Source: Hymenobacter lapidiphilus (GTDB lineage Bacteria > Bacteroidota > Bacteroidia > Cytophagales > Hymenobacteraceae). Taken from it: a stretch of 64,000 nt of DNA. The stretch is taken from contig NZ_JABKAU010000018.1 of NCBI RefSeq assembly GCF_013377885.1, forward strand, positions 25,883-89,882, written 5' to 3'. The notes below the pieces were generated by a model. That model had not been told where the DNA came from and did not search any database. It saw only the letters and a program-made list of their open reading frames with translations. The position numbers and the translations under genes are program-made. This document shows, piece by piece, positions 1 to 8,206 of the stretch. Each line of letters begins with the position of its first letter. Positions within the stretch are counted from its first letter, which is position 1.

Positions 1-32
1 CTTTAGTCTGGGCCACAGCGGCTAAACGGCCG

Positions 33-40
33 TATCTTGA
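33..40 (+). promoter_or_regulatory. Bacteroidota -7 promoter box for the M1 aminopeptidase
   Basis: The octamer TATCTTGA lies 31 bases upstream of the ATG at 72 and matches the Bacteroidota -7 consensus TAnnTTTG at most positions. No clear -33 element can be checked because the window begins just upstream. Confidence 0.4.
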
Positions 41-71
41 GCCACTTCGTCCTGCTGATTTTTTCCTCCGC

Positions 72-2708
72 ATGAGTTTCCTGACCCGCCCGCGCGCCGC
101 TTATCCACTGCTTTCACTGCCGCTGCTTCTGGCCGCCTGCGCCCGCGTGCCGCTGGTGCCGGTGGCTACGCCCGCTGCGGCCGTCGCCGCCCCAGCAGTG
201 GCTGTGGTACCGGGCGTGAGCCGGGAGCTGGCCGAGGACCGGGCCCGCCGGGTGTCGCGCCTGGGCTACGAGTTGAGCCTGAACGTGCCCGCCGACAAGG
301 CGGCGCCTATTGAGGCCCATGAAACCGTCCGCTTCCGCCTCGCCGACGTCGGCCAGCCGCTGCAACTCGACTTCAAGGCCCCGACTGCCAACCTACGCCG
401 GCTGCGCGTAAACGGCCAGCCGGTGCCTATCGACCACCACGACGAGCACTTGGTGCTACCCACCGCCGCCCTCAAAACCGGCCTCAACGAGGTGCAGATA
501 GACTTTACAGCCGGCAACCAGAGCCTCAACCGCAACGCCGACTACCTCTACACCCTGCTCGTGCCCGACCGCGCCCGCACGGTATTTCCGGTCTTCGATC
601 AGCCCAACCTGAAGGCCGCCTTCACGCTCACGCTGGATGTGCCCAGCGGTTGGGAGGCTATGGCCAACGCGCCGCTTAGGTCAAGCGAAAATAATTTAGG
701 TGGCTTATTTCCTCCGTCGACGACCTACTATTTCGCGCCTTCCGATACTATCAGCACCTACCTGTTCTCGTTTGCGGCGGGCCGGTTCTCGCGCCTCGAA
801 CGAACTGTGGCGGGGCGGCCCATGCAGCTGCTGCACCGCGAAACCGACAAGAGCAAACTGGCCCTGAGCCTGGACCCCATCTTCCAGATTCATGCCGACG
901 CGCTCCGGTTTATGGAGAGCTATACCGGTATCCCGTACCCGTTTCAGAAGTTCGATTTCGTAGCCCTGCCCGATTTCCAGTACGGCGGCATGGAGCATGT
1001 CGGGGCCATCGACTACAAAGCCAGCTCGCTGTTTCTGGATGAGGGCGCGACCCAGGACCAAAAAAATGCCCGTTCCAACCTGATTTCCCACGAAACGGCC
1101 CACATGTGGTTCGGTGACCTGGTAACCATGCAGTGGTTCAACGACGTGTGGATGAAGGAGGTGTTCGCCAATTTCATGGCTGATAAAATTACCCAGGTCG
1201 CGCTTCCGGAGTCGAACTACGACCTCAAGTTCGTCATCGACCACTACCCGGCCGCTTACGGCGTCGACCGCACCAGCGGGGCCAACCCCATCCGCCAGAA
1301 TCTAGAAAACCTGAGCGACGCGGGCTCGCTCTACGGGGGCATCATCTACCACAAAGCGCCCATTATGATGCGCCAGCTGGAGCGGCTGATGGGGGAGGAG
1401 CCCTTCCGCGACGGGCTGCGCGCCTACCTGAAGCAGTACGCCCACGGCAACGCCACCTGGCCCGACCTCATCCGCATACTGGACGAACGTACGCCGGCTG
1501 ATTTGCAGGCCTGGAACCAGGTTTGGGTGAACCAGCCCGGCCGCCCGGTGTTCGACTACGACCTAAAAACCAGCGCCGGAAAAATTACCCGACTCACCCT
1601 AACCCAGCAAGCCGAAGACGGCTCCGAACGCATCTGGCCCCAGCTATTCGAGGTGCTGCTGGTGTACCCTAACGGCCGCACCCGCGAGCTGACTGTGAAC
1701 CAGAACGCCCGCGAAGTGGCGGTACCCGCTGCCGTGGGCGAGCCGGCCCCCGCGTTTATCCTCTTCAATTCCACGGGCCTGGGCTACGGCGTGTTTCCCA
1801 TTGATAAGCCGCTGCCGGTCGGTCTGGCCACGCTCACCAACCCGGTGGCGCGGGCGGCGGCCTACGTGAACCTCTACGAGAACATGCTCAACGGCCGCGC
1901 CCTCACGCCCGCCGAACTGCTGGCCGTGGTGCGCCGCCAGCTGCCGCTGGAAACCGAGGAGCTGAACCTCAAGCTGCTCACGGGCCAGCTCACCGACGTG
2001 TACTGGAAGCTGCTGCCGCCCGCCCGCCGTGCCACCCTGGCCCCCGCGCTGGAAGCCGAATTATGGCGGGCAATGGAGCAAAATTCCGCGCCCAATGCCA
2101 AAAAGCTGCTGTTCAAGGCCTACCAGAGCATAGCCCTGAGCCGGGCGGCCCAAACGCGCCTCTACCGCATCTGGGACACCCAACAGGCCCCGGCGGGCGT
2201 GAAGCTGACCGAGGATGACTACACGAGCCTGGCCCTGGCGCTGGCTGTGCGCGACTATCCGGCTCCCGCGCTCATTCTGGCCCGCCAGCTCACCCGAATT
2301 CCTAACCCCGACCGCCGCAAGCGCATGGAGTTCCTGCTGCCCGCCCTCTCGCCCGACCCGGCCACCCGCGACGCCTTCTTTGCCTCGTTGGCTGATGAAA
2401 AGAACCGCGAAAAAGAAGCCTGGGTGACGGCCGCCCTGGCCTACCTGCACCACCCGCTACGGGCCGCCACCTCCGAAAAATACCTGCCCCAGAGCTTAGC
2501 CCTGCTCGAAGAAATCCAGCAGACCGGCGACATTTTCTTCCCCTATTCCTGGCTCCAATCCACGCTCGGCAGCTACCAGACGCCCACCGCCGCCCGCACC
2601 GTTCGTGAGTTCCTCAGGGCCCACCCCAGCTACAACCCCCAGCTCCGCGCCAAGCTGCTGCAGGCGGCTGACGATGTGTTTCGGGCTGAGAAGCTAGTGC
2701 AGGAGTAG
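72..2708 (+). CDS. M1 family zinc aminopeptidase, lipoprotein
   Basis: This is an exported zinc aminopeptidase that should remove N-terminal residues from peptides in the periplasm or at the cell surface. The N-terminus is a lipoprotein signal ending in a lipobox LAAC near residue 23. The M1 zinc site is HETAH at residues 340-344, with the third ligand Glu at 363 in WMKEVFANF. The substrate-anchoring motif reads GGMEH where the family consensus is GAMEN, and the usual NEGFA around the glutamate reads KEVFA. At 878 residues it has the full two-part architecture: catalytic half, then an ERAP1-like helical C-terminal half rich in Ala and Leu. The ATG is supported by the signal peptide and by a -7 box at 33-40. 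It is monocistronic, followed by a dispersed inverted repeat. The family is certain; the exact specificity is not. Confidence 0.93.
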   Translation: MSFLTRPRAAYPLLSLPLLLAACARVPLVPVATPAAAVAAPAVAVVPGVSRELAEDRARRVSRLGYELSLNVPADKAAPIEAHETVRFRLADVGQPLQLDFKAPTANLRRLRVNGQPVPIDHHDEHLVLPTAALKTGLNEVQIDFTAGNQSLNRNADYLYTLLVPDRARTVFPVFDQPNLKAAFTLTLDVPSGWEAMANAPLRSSENNLGGLFPPSTTYYFAPSDTISTYLFSFAAGRFSRLERTVAGRPMQLLHRETDKSKLALSLDPIFQIHADALRFMESYTGIPYPFQKFDFVALPDFQYGGMEHVGAIDYKASSLFLDEGATQDQKNARSNLISHETAHMWFGDLVTMQWFNDVWMKEVFANFMADKITQVALPESNYDLKFVIDHYPAAYGVDRTSGANPIRQNLENLSDAGSLYGGIIYHKAPIMMRQLERLMGEEPFRDGLRAYLKQYAHGNATWPDLIRILDERTPADLQAWNQVWVNQPGRPVFDYDLKTSAGKITRLTLTQQAEDGSERIWPQLFEVLLVYPNGRTRELTVNQNAREVAVPAAVGEPAPAFILFNSTGLGYGVFPIDKPLPVGLATLTNPVARAAAYVNLYENMLNGRALTPAELLAVVRRQLPLETEELNLKLLTGQLTDVYWKLLPPARRATLAPALEAELWRAMEQNSAPNAKKLLFKAYQSIALSRAAQTRLYRIWDTQQAPAGVKLTEDDYTSLALALAVRDYPAPALILARQLTRIPNPDRRKRMEFLLPALSPDPATRDAFFASLADEKNREKEAWVTAALAYLHHPLRAATSEKYLPQSLALLEEIQQTGDIFFPYSWLQSTLGSYQTPTAARTVREFLRAHPSYNPQLRAKLLQAADDVFRAEKLVQE

Positions 2709-2721
2709 GTTTGAGGGCAAA

Positions 2722-2846
2722 AAAGAACGTCATGCTGAGCGCAGCCGAAGCATCTCTACCGCCGAAACACACCCTGGCATCAGGATTACTTTGGCGGTAG
2801 AGATGCTTCGACTCCGCCTCCGGCTCCGCTCAGCATGACGTTTCTT
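2722..2846. repeat. Dispersed inverted repeat, family A (GTCATGCTGAGCG core)
   Basis: Left arm at about 2723-2763 and right arm at about 2792-2846 are near-perfect reverse complements. Both contain the core GTCATGCTGAGCG, GAAGCATCTCTACC and a central spacer. The right arm has a short extra duplication (CTCCGCCTCCGGCTCCG). The same core recurs at 19508, 40125 and 53645. It lies between convergent genes and may also act as a terminator. Confidence 0.8.
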
Positions 2847-2877
2847 CTTCCGGCAGCCGTTTACCAGCGACCGACAA

Positions 2878-3459
2878 CTACGTCCGCCGGGCCGGCCGGG
2901 CGCTTAGCTGGCCGCGCAGCTTGAGTACGTAGGCCAAAAGCCCGGCGGCGAGCAGGGCCAGGGTGGCGGCCAGTACTTCGCGGCTGGTGCGGGCGCCGGT
3001 GGCAGCATCGGCGGTGGCCTGCAGGTCGCGCATTTTTTTGGCCTGCTGCCGCTCGCGCTCCTGTAGGTTCTGCACCTGGTTTTCGAGGTCGTAGAAGCGC
3101 TGCTGGGTGCTGCTGCGGTCGGTTTGGGCCACGGTTACCTGCTGCTTCACCTGCTGGTTTTCGGCCACTACGGCGGCGGTGCTGCGCAGGGTGGCTGCCT
3201 GCACCGCCTGAATCAGCTCGGTATCTTTGCGGATGATGCCCTTAAGCGCGTCCACGACTTCCTGCAGGTCTTTTTTGCTGGGTTTGTTGGCCAGAAAGGC
3301 ATTGCGCTGGCCGTTGGCGGCCTCGTATTGGCTTACCAGCTGCTGGCGCTCGGCAATCAGGCGCGGAACGGCAGGGTCGGCGGGGTCGGTGGGGGCAGGC
3401 GTTTGGGCGAGGGCAGCGGTGCAGGACAGAGCAAGCAGAGCAGGCAGCAGGATTTTCAT
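2878..3459 (-). CDS. Exported coiled-coil protein with C-terminal membrane anchor, unknown function
   Basis: I do not recognise a named family. The 193-residue product begins with a signal peptide (cleavage likely after ALAQ, residue 19). A Gln/Glu/Lys-rich region predicted to be coiled coil follows at about residues 85-150. Near the end is a single hydrophobic segment at about 162-178, with a short basic tail (SARPARRT). This suggests a periplasmic coiled coil anchored in a membrane by its C-terminus. The ATG is preceded five bases upstream by an AATCTTTG -7-like box (3464-3471 on the minus strand). It sits downstream of mrp on the same strand but is separated from it by a strong hairpin terminator, so it is probably transcribed alone. 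Confidence 0.7.
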   Translation of the reverse strand: MKILLPALLALSCTAALAQTPAPTDPADPAVPRLIAERQQLVSQYEAANGQRNAFLANKPSKKDLQEVVDALKGIIRKDTELIQAVQAATLRSTAAVVAENQQVKQQVTVAQTDRSSTQQRFYDLENQVQNLQERERQQAKKMRDLQATADAATGARTSREVLAATLALLAAGLLAYVLKLRGQLSARPARRT

Positions 3460-3513
3460 AAGCGCAAAGATTGGCCTTCTACTGGATTTTCTGCCTCGAA
3501 GGCCAAAGAAAAG

Positions 3514-3558
3514 GCCGCGGGGATAGTGCTATTCAACGAACAGCACTATCCCCGCGGC
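3514..3558 (-). terminator. Rho-independent terminator of mrp
   Basis: A perfect 17-bp stem (3514-3530 with 3542-3558) encloses an 11-base loop. It lies 28 bases beyond the mrp stop codon. Read on the minus strand, it is followed by a T-rich run (CTTTTCTTTGG). Confidence 0.85.
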
Positions 3559-3586
3559 GCAACCTTTATCTGGTTTGCAAAGATGA

Positions 3587-4690
3587 CTAGCGGTTCATCT
3601 CCACAATGTTCGTTTTAGGCGCCACGGCATTGCGGATGCTTACCTGCCGGGCCACTTCCTCGGCCAGCTGTCCGAATACGGCGGCGGCCGGCGAATCTTT
3701 CTGCAGCATAACGGGCGTGCCTTGGTCGCCGTTTTCGCGGATGCTCTGCACCAGCGGAATCTGACCCAGCAGCGGCAGCTCATGCTTGTCGGCCAGGCTC
3801 TGGCCACCACCCTGGCCAAACAGGAAGTACTTGTTGTCGGGCAGCTCGGCGGGCGTAAACCAGGCCATGTTCTCGATTACGCCGAGGATGGGCACGTTGA
3901 TTTGCGGCAGCCGGAACATCTGGAGGCCCTTTTCGGCATCGGCCAGCGCCACCTTCTGGGGCGTGGTCACGATAACGGCACCGGTTACGGGCACGGTCTG
4001 CACCATGGTCAGGTGAATGTCGGACGTTCCGGGGGGCATGTCGAGCAGCAGGTAGTCCAGCTCGCCCCAATCGACCTCCGTGATGAACTGTTTGAGGGCC
4101 GACGAGGCCATCGGGCCGCGCCACACAATGGCCGACTCGGCGGGAGCCAGGAAGCCAATGCTCATCAGCTTCACGCCGTAGGCCTCGATGGGCTGGATGC
4201 GGTTCTTGCCGTCTTCGCCCTGAAACACGTGCGGCCGGGCGGCTTCCTGCCCGAACATAAGCGGCATGCTGGGGCCCGAAATATCGGCGTCGATGAGGCC
4301 CACACGGGCACCCGACTGGGCCAGCGCAATGGCCAGGTTGGCCGTTACGGTGCTTTTGCCCACGCCGCCCTTGCCCGAAGCCACGGCAATAATATTCTTC
4401 ACGCCGGGCAGAATGTCGCGGTTCTGGCGCATAGTCGTCACCCGGGAGGTCATCACGATAACCACCTCCGCGTCCTTGTCGACCATGGTATGGATGGCCC
4501 GTTCGCAGGCGTCGTGGATGAGCTGCTTGAGCGGGCAGGCGGGCGTGGTGAGCACAACGGTGAACGAGACGGTGCGACCATCGATGGCCACGTCCTCAAT
4601 CATGTTGAGCGTAACGAGGTCCTGGCCTAAATCGGGCTCCTCGACGTAGCTGAGGGCTTTCAGGACGGCTTCTTTGGTGATAGTGGCCAT
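3587..4690 (-). CDS. mrp: Mrp/ApbC family ATP-binding iron-sulfur carrier protein
   Basis: This is a cytoplasmic P-loop ATPase of the Mrp/NBP35 family, thought to carry and deliver Fe-S clusters. The 367-residue product has an N-terminal MIP18/DUF59-type domain at about residues 5-80 and a deviant Walker A motif GKGGVGKST near residue 107. The family's usual C-terminal CxxC cluster-binding pair should lie after ENMAWF, but here the residues are TPAELPDNKY and no cysteines are present. The ATG at 4690 gives the conserved start MATITKEAV; a longer frame to 4879 would run into dnaG and is not credible. A TATCTTTG -7 box lies 28 bases upstream. The gene is divergent from dnaG, and the intergenic space is only 103 bases. 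Confidence 0.93.
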   Translation of the reverse strand: MATITKEAVLKALSYVEEPDLGQDLVTLNMIEDVAIDGRTVSFTVVLTTPACPLKQLIHDACERAIHTMVDKDAEVVIVMTSRVTTMRQNRDILPGVKNIIAVASGKGGVGKSTVTANLAIALAQSGARVGLIDADISGPSMPLMFGQEAARPHVFQGEDGKNRIQPIEAYGVKLMSIGFLAPAESAIVWRGPMASSALKQFITEVDWGELDYLLLDMPPGTSDIHLTMVQTVPVTGAVIVTTPQKVALADAEKGLQMFRLPQINVPILGVIENMAWFTPAELPDNKYFLFGQGGGQSLADKHELPLLGQIPLVQSIRENGDQGTPVMLQKDSPAAAVFGQLAEEVARQVSIRNAVAPKTNIVEMNR

Positions 4691-4718
4691 AGGGTTGTTG
4701 CGGGTAAGTAACGAAGCG

Positions 4719-4726
4719 CAAAGATA
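4719..4726 (-). promoter_or_regulatory. Bacteroidota -7 box for mrp
   Basis: On the minus strand the octamer reads TATCTTTG, a close match to TAnnTTTG, 28 bases before the mrp ATG. It lies back to back with the dnaG promoter at 4780. Confidence 0.6.
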
Positions 4727-4779
4727 ACCCGGAAACCGGGGTGGCGGTTGCGGCCCGCCGGGTTCGGTGCGGGCATCAC

Positions 4780-4787
4780 TACCTTTG
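4780..4787 (+). promoter_or_regulatory. Bacteroidota -7 box for dnaG
   Basis: TACCTTTG is a perfect match to TAnnTTTG and lies only 6 bases before the preferred dnaG ATG at 4794. This implies a very short or leaderless transcript and supports that start over the upstream alternative at 4767. Confidence 0.6.
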
Positions 4788-4793
4788 CCCGCT

Positions 4794-6857
4794 ATGGCCC
4801 GCATCCCCAAAGAAACCGTCGACCAGATTATCCACCACGCCGATATTGTGGAGGTGGTGGGCGACTTCGTGAGCCTCAAGAAAAAGGGCCAGAATATGTG
4901 GGCCTGCTGCCCGTTTCACCACGAGAAGTCGCCCAGTTTTTCGGTGGCGCCGGCCAAGGGGCTCTACAAGTGCTTTGGTTGTGGTAAGGCGGGCGGGGTG
5001 GTGCAGTTCATCATGGACATTGAGGGCACCAGCTACGTGGAGGCCCTGAAGTACCTGGCCAAAAAGTACGGCATCGACGTTCAGGAGGAAGAAAAAACCC
5101 CCGAGCAGCAGCTGGCCCAGAACGAGAAGGACTCCCAGTTTATCGTGTCCAACTGGGCCAAGGACCACTACCACCACCTGCTGGAGCACGACGACGAGGG
5201 GCAGAGCGTGGGCTGGAGCTACCTGCGCCAGCGCGGCCTCAACCAGACCACCATTGCCACCTTTGAGCTCGGCTACTCGCTCGACCAGTGGGACAACCTG
5301 CTTAAATCGGCTACGGCCGCGGGCTACGAGCAGAAATACCTGGAGAAAACCGGCCTTGTCGTCGTCAAGGAAGACGATAATGGCCAGGATACCGGCCGGC
5401 GCTACGACCGGTTCCGGGGGCGCGTGATGTTCCCGATTCACAACGTATCGGGCCGCGTGATTGGCTTTGGGGCGCGCACACTCAAGCCCCACGACAAAAC
5501 GGCCAAGTACCTCAACTCGCCCGAATCGGAGATTTACCATAAATCCGACGTGCTGTACGGGCTCTACCAGGCCCGGCAGCCTATCCGTAGCGAGGAGCAG
5601 TGCTACCTGGTAGAAGGCTACCTCGATGTGCTGAGCCTGCACCAGGGCGGCGTGAAGAACGTGGTGTCGACTTCCGGTACCTCGCTCACCGATGGGCAGA
5701 TCCGGCTCGTGAAGCGCTATACCGACAATGTAACCGTGCTCTACGACGGCGACGCGGCGGGCATCCGGGCTTCGCTGCGGGGCATCGATATGCTGCTCGA
5801 AGGCGGCCTGAACGTACGCGTGGTGCTGTTTCCAGACGGCGACGACCCCGACAGCTATATCCGTAAAGTTGGCGACCAGCGTTTCAAGGACTACCTCGAA
5901 ACGGCCAGCCAGGACTTTATCCAGTTTAAAACCGAGCTGGTGAGCCGCGAAGCCGCCCACGACCCGGTGAAGAAAGCCGAGGCCATCCGCGAAGTGCTCC
6001 AGAGCATCGCCAAAGTGCCCGACCCGATCAAGCGGCAGGTGTTTCTGCAGCAGACCTCGCAAACCTTCGGGATTGATGAGCAGGTAATCATCAGCGAGTA
6101 CAACAAGCTGGCCCGCCAGCCCGCCGGCAAACCCGGCACCGGCGGCGGCAACACCAGCAGCGGCGGTGGGAGCGGGGCCGGCTTCCAGCCCGAAACCCGA
6201 AACCAGCCGCCTCGCGCCAGCCGCCAGCTCAGCCCCGAAGAAGAGGCCGAGGCCCTCATGTACGGCGCCTCGCCCGAGGATTTGGCGGGCGGCGGCGCAG
6301 GCGCGGCCACCGACGACATGGAGCCGGTGCCCGACATCCTGGAGCGCTGCGAGCGGGAGGTAGTGCGGCTGCTGCTGCTGTACTCGGCCCAGCCGCTGGC
6401 CCCCGAAGTCAGCGTGGCCCAATACCTGCTGGAACAGCTCGACGATACGACATTCAAGACCGGTATTTACGCCGATATGCTGCACCTGTGCCGCGAGGAG
6501 CTCAACCAGGGCCGCTGGCCCGAGGTGCGTACGCTCATCCAGCACGGCCGCGCCGATATCCGGAGCGCGGTGGCCGAGCTGGCCACCGAGAAGTACGAGC
6601 TGAGCCCCAACTGGACCACCCACCAGATTCATGTGCCCCGCGAGCTGGATGTACTCCAGCCGGCCTGCGACAACGCCATTCTGCGCCTCAACAAAGTAAA
6701 TGTGGAGCGCGAGCTGGCCGTGCGCCTCGAAGCCCTGCGCAACCCCACCGACGAGGCCGAAATGATGGAAAACCTGCAAACCATTCATCTGCTCAAGCAA
6801 ATGGATAACCAGCTGGCCAACCTGCTGGGCACGGTTATTCCGCGCCTGAACGGGTAG
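4794..6857 (+). CDS. dnaG: DNA primase
   Basis: DnaG synthesises RNA primers at the replication fork. The N-terminal CHC2 zinc-binding domain shows CCPFHHEKSPSF and YKCFGCGKAGG within the first 70 residues. The catalytic core follows, with TOPRIM motifs VEGYLDV and LYDGDAAG and the DGDDPDS acidic cluster. A Gly/Ser-rich linker (around residues 440-480) separates the core from a C-terminal helicase-interaction-type region. The length of 687 residues is slightly above average because of the linker. The start MARIPKE was chosen because it matches the family N-terminus and abuts the -7 box at 4780. It is divergently transcribed from mrp. Confidence 0.97.
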   Translation: MARIPKETVDQIIHHADIVEVVGDFVSLKKKGQNMWACCPFHHEKSPSFSVAPAKGLYKCFGCGKAGGVVQFIMDIEGTSYVEALKYLAKKYGIDVQEEEKTPEQQLAQNEKDSQFIVSNWAKDHYHHLLEHDDEGQSVGWSYLRQRGLNQTTIATFELGYSLDQWDNLLKSATAAGYEQKYLEKTGLVVVKEDDNGQDTGRRYDRFRGRVMFPIHNVSGRVIGFGARTLKPHDKTAKYLNSPESEIYHKSDVLYGLYQARQPIRSEEQCYLVEGYLDVLSLHQGGVKNVVSTSGTSLTDGQIRLVKRYTDNVTVLYDGDAAGIRASLRGIDMLLEGGLNVRVVLFPDGDDPDSYIRKVGDQRFKDYLETASQDFIQFKTELVSREAAHDPVKKAEAIREVLQSIAKVPDPIKRQVFLQQTSQTFGIDEQVIISEYNKLARQPAGKPGTGGGNTSSGGGSGAGFQPETRNQPPRASRQLSPEEEAEALMYGASPEDLAGGGAGAATDDMEPVPDILERCEREVVRLLLLYSAQPLAPEVSVAQYLLEQLDDTTFKTGIYADMLHLCREELNQGRWPEVRTLIQHGRADIRSAVAELATEKYELSPNWTTHQIHVPRELDVLQPACDNAILRLNKVNVERELAVRLEALRNPTDEAEMMENLQTIHLLKQMDNQLANLLGTVIPRLNG

Positions 6858-6965
6858 CGCTACCGCCTTGTCATTGCGCCCGCGCTTGGCGTTCTTGCGG
6901 CTCCGCTATTGACTCCCGCGAAAAATGGGCTATTTCAGCCGCGAGCACAACTCAGTTTAGCACAA

Positions 6966-8102
6966 ATGCCCGCAGCTACCAGCTACCAGCGCAAAGAAAG
7001 CAGCTCAAACGTACCAATGCCCCCTCTCATTCAGCCCCCACGTCCCGGCTTGTCGAATTACGTGCGCGACGTCTGGCGACGCTTCAAGCTGGGGCGCTTT
7101 GTGGGCGCGCTGGTGCTTACCGGAAGCGCTCTGGCCGCGGGCATTACCGGCTTCATGTGGATTGAGAAATACTCGTTTCTTGATGCGCTTTACATGACCA
7201 TGATTACCGTTTCGACGGTGGGCTACTCGGAGGTGCACCCGCTCTCGGCGGCGGGCCGCCTGTTCGTGTCGGTGTATATTTTCTTCAACCTGCTGATATT
7301 AGCCTACCTGCTGTCGGTGCTAAGCACTTACATCTTCGACGGGGGCTTACGCATTATGTTTGCCATGCTCAGAAACGACCAGGAAATCAGGGGGTACTCC
7401 GGCCACGTAATCGTGTGCGGTTTTGGCCGCAACGGCCGCAAAGCCTACCTGGAGTTGCGCGCCAGCGGGGCACAGGTGGTGGTAGTTGAACTCGACGAAG
7501 CCGTGCTCCAGGAAGACGTGGCCGACGAGGCGGCCCAGGACAAAAATATTTCGGTGGTGCGCGGCGACGCCACGCTCGACGACACATTGCGGGCCGCCGG
7601 CGTCGAGCGGGCCCGGGCCCTGATTACGACCCTGCCCAAGGATGCCGACAACGTATTCGTGTCGCTTACGGCCCGCGAACTGGCTCCCAACATCACGATT
7701 GTCGCCCGCGCCAGCCTCAAAAGCTCCGAAACCAAGCTTATCCGGGCCGGGGCCGATTCGGTGGTGATGCCTGACGAAATCGGGGGTTCGCACATGGCCA
7801 ACCTCATCATGCGCCCCGAGGTCATCCGGTTCCTGGATATGATTTCGGGCATGGGTCCGCACCGGCTGCGGCTGGAAGAAATGCGCACCGAGGAGCTGCG
7901 CCCCGAGCTGCAGGGCCGCAGCATCCGGGAGCTCGACGTCCGCTCCCGCACCGGCACCACCGTTATCGGCCTGCGCCACCAAACCGGCGAGTTCACCATC
8001 AGCCCGCCCGCCGACATCGTGCCTGGCCCCGGCGACGTGTTCCTGTTTCTGGGCACCGAGGAGCAGATAACGAGGCTGCTGGATTCGTTTCGGGGGGCGT
8101 AG
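6966..8102 (+). CDS. Two-TM potassium channel with RCK (TrkA-N/TrkA-C) domains
   Basis: This is a predicted inner-membrane K+ channel gated by a cytoplasmic RCK ring. Two transmembrane helices flank a pore loop with the selectivity filter TVGYS (context VSTVGYSEV). A Rossmann-type TrkA-N domain follows, with the nucleotide-binding glycine motif VCGFGRNGR, and then a TrkA-C domain containing GRSIRELDVR. The frame continues upstream to a TTG at 6909. I give the first ATG (6966), while the ATG at 7017 (MPPLIQP) is an equally plausible start. The stop is followed by a strong hairpin at 8106. Function is confident from the filter and RCK motifs; the ligand that gates it is unknown. Confidence 0.9.
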   Translation: MPAATSYQRKESSSNVPMPPLIQPPRPGLSNYVRDVWRRFKLGRFVGALVLTGSALAAGITGFMWIEKYSFLDALYMTMITVSTVGYSEVHPLSAAGRLFVSVYIFFNLLILAYLLSVLSTYIFDGGLRIMFAMLRNDQEIRGYSGHVIVCGFGRNGRKAYLELRASGAQVVVVELDEAVLQEDVADEAAQDKNISVVRGDATLDDTLRAAGVERARALITTLPKDADNVFVSLTARELAPNITIVARASLKSSETKLIRAGADSVVMPDEIGGSHMANLIMRPEVIRFLDMISGMGPHRLRLEEMRTEELRPELQGRSIRELDVRSRTGTTVIGLRHQTGEFTISPPADIVPGPGDVFLFLGTEEQITRLLDSFRGA

Positions 8103-8105
8103 TTG

Positions 8106-8150
8106 CCAGATGCCCCAAGGCTTTAGCTCTGGGAAGCCTGGGGCATCTGG
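8106..8150 (+). terminator. Hairpin terminator after the potassium channel
   Basis: The arms CCAGATGCCCCAaGGCTT (8106-8123) and AAGCCTGGGGCATCTGG (8134-8150) pair with one bulged A. The hairpin lies 3 bases after the channel stop codon. No T-run follows. Confidence 0.6.
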
Positions 8151-8170
8151 GGCCACGGGTGCTTCTTTCG

Positions 8171-8178
8171 TAGCTTTA
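8171..8178 (+). promoter_or_regulatory. -7 box for the glycosyltransferase pair
   Basis: TAGCTTTA, one mismatch from TAnnTTTG, lies 28 bases upstream of the GTG start at 8207, immediately after the preceding terminator hairpin. Confidence 0.45.
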
Positions 8179-8206
8179 CGCGGCCGCATCAGCCCGCCTT
8201 TCCCTC

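Noticed and set aside
4779..6800. Long open frame of 673 codons antisense to dnaG
   Set aside because: High-GC shadow of dnaG; no signal peptide, no family motif and no promoter. dnaG has full domain motifs.
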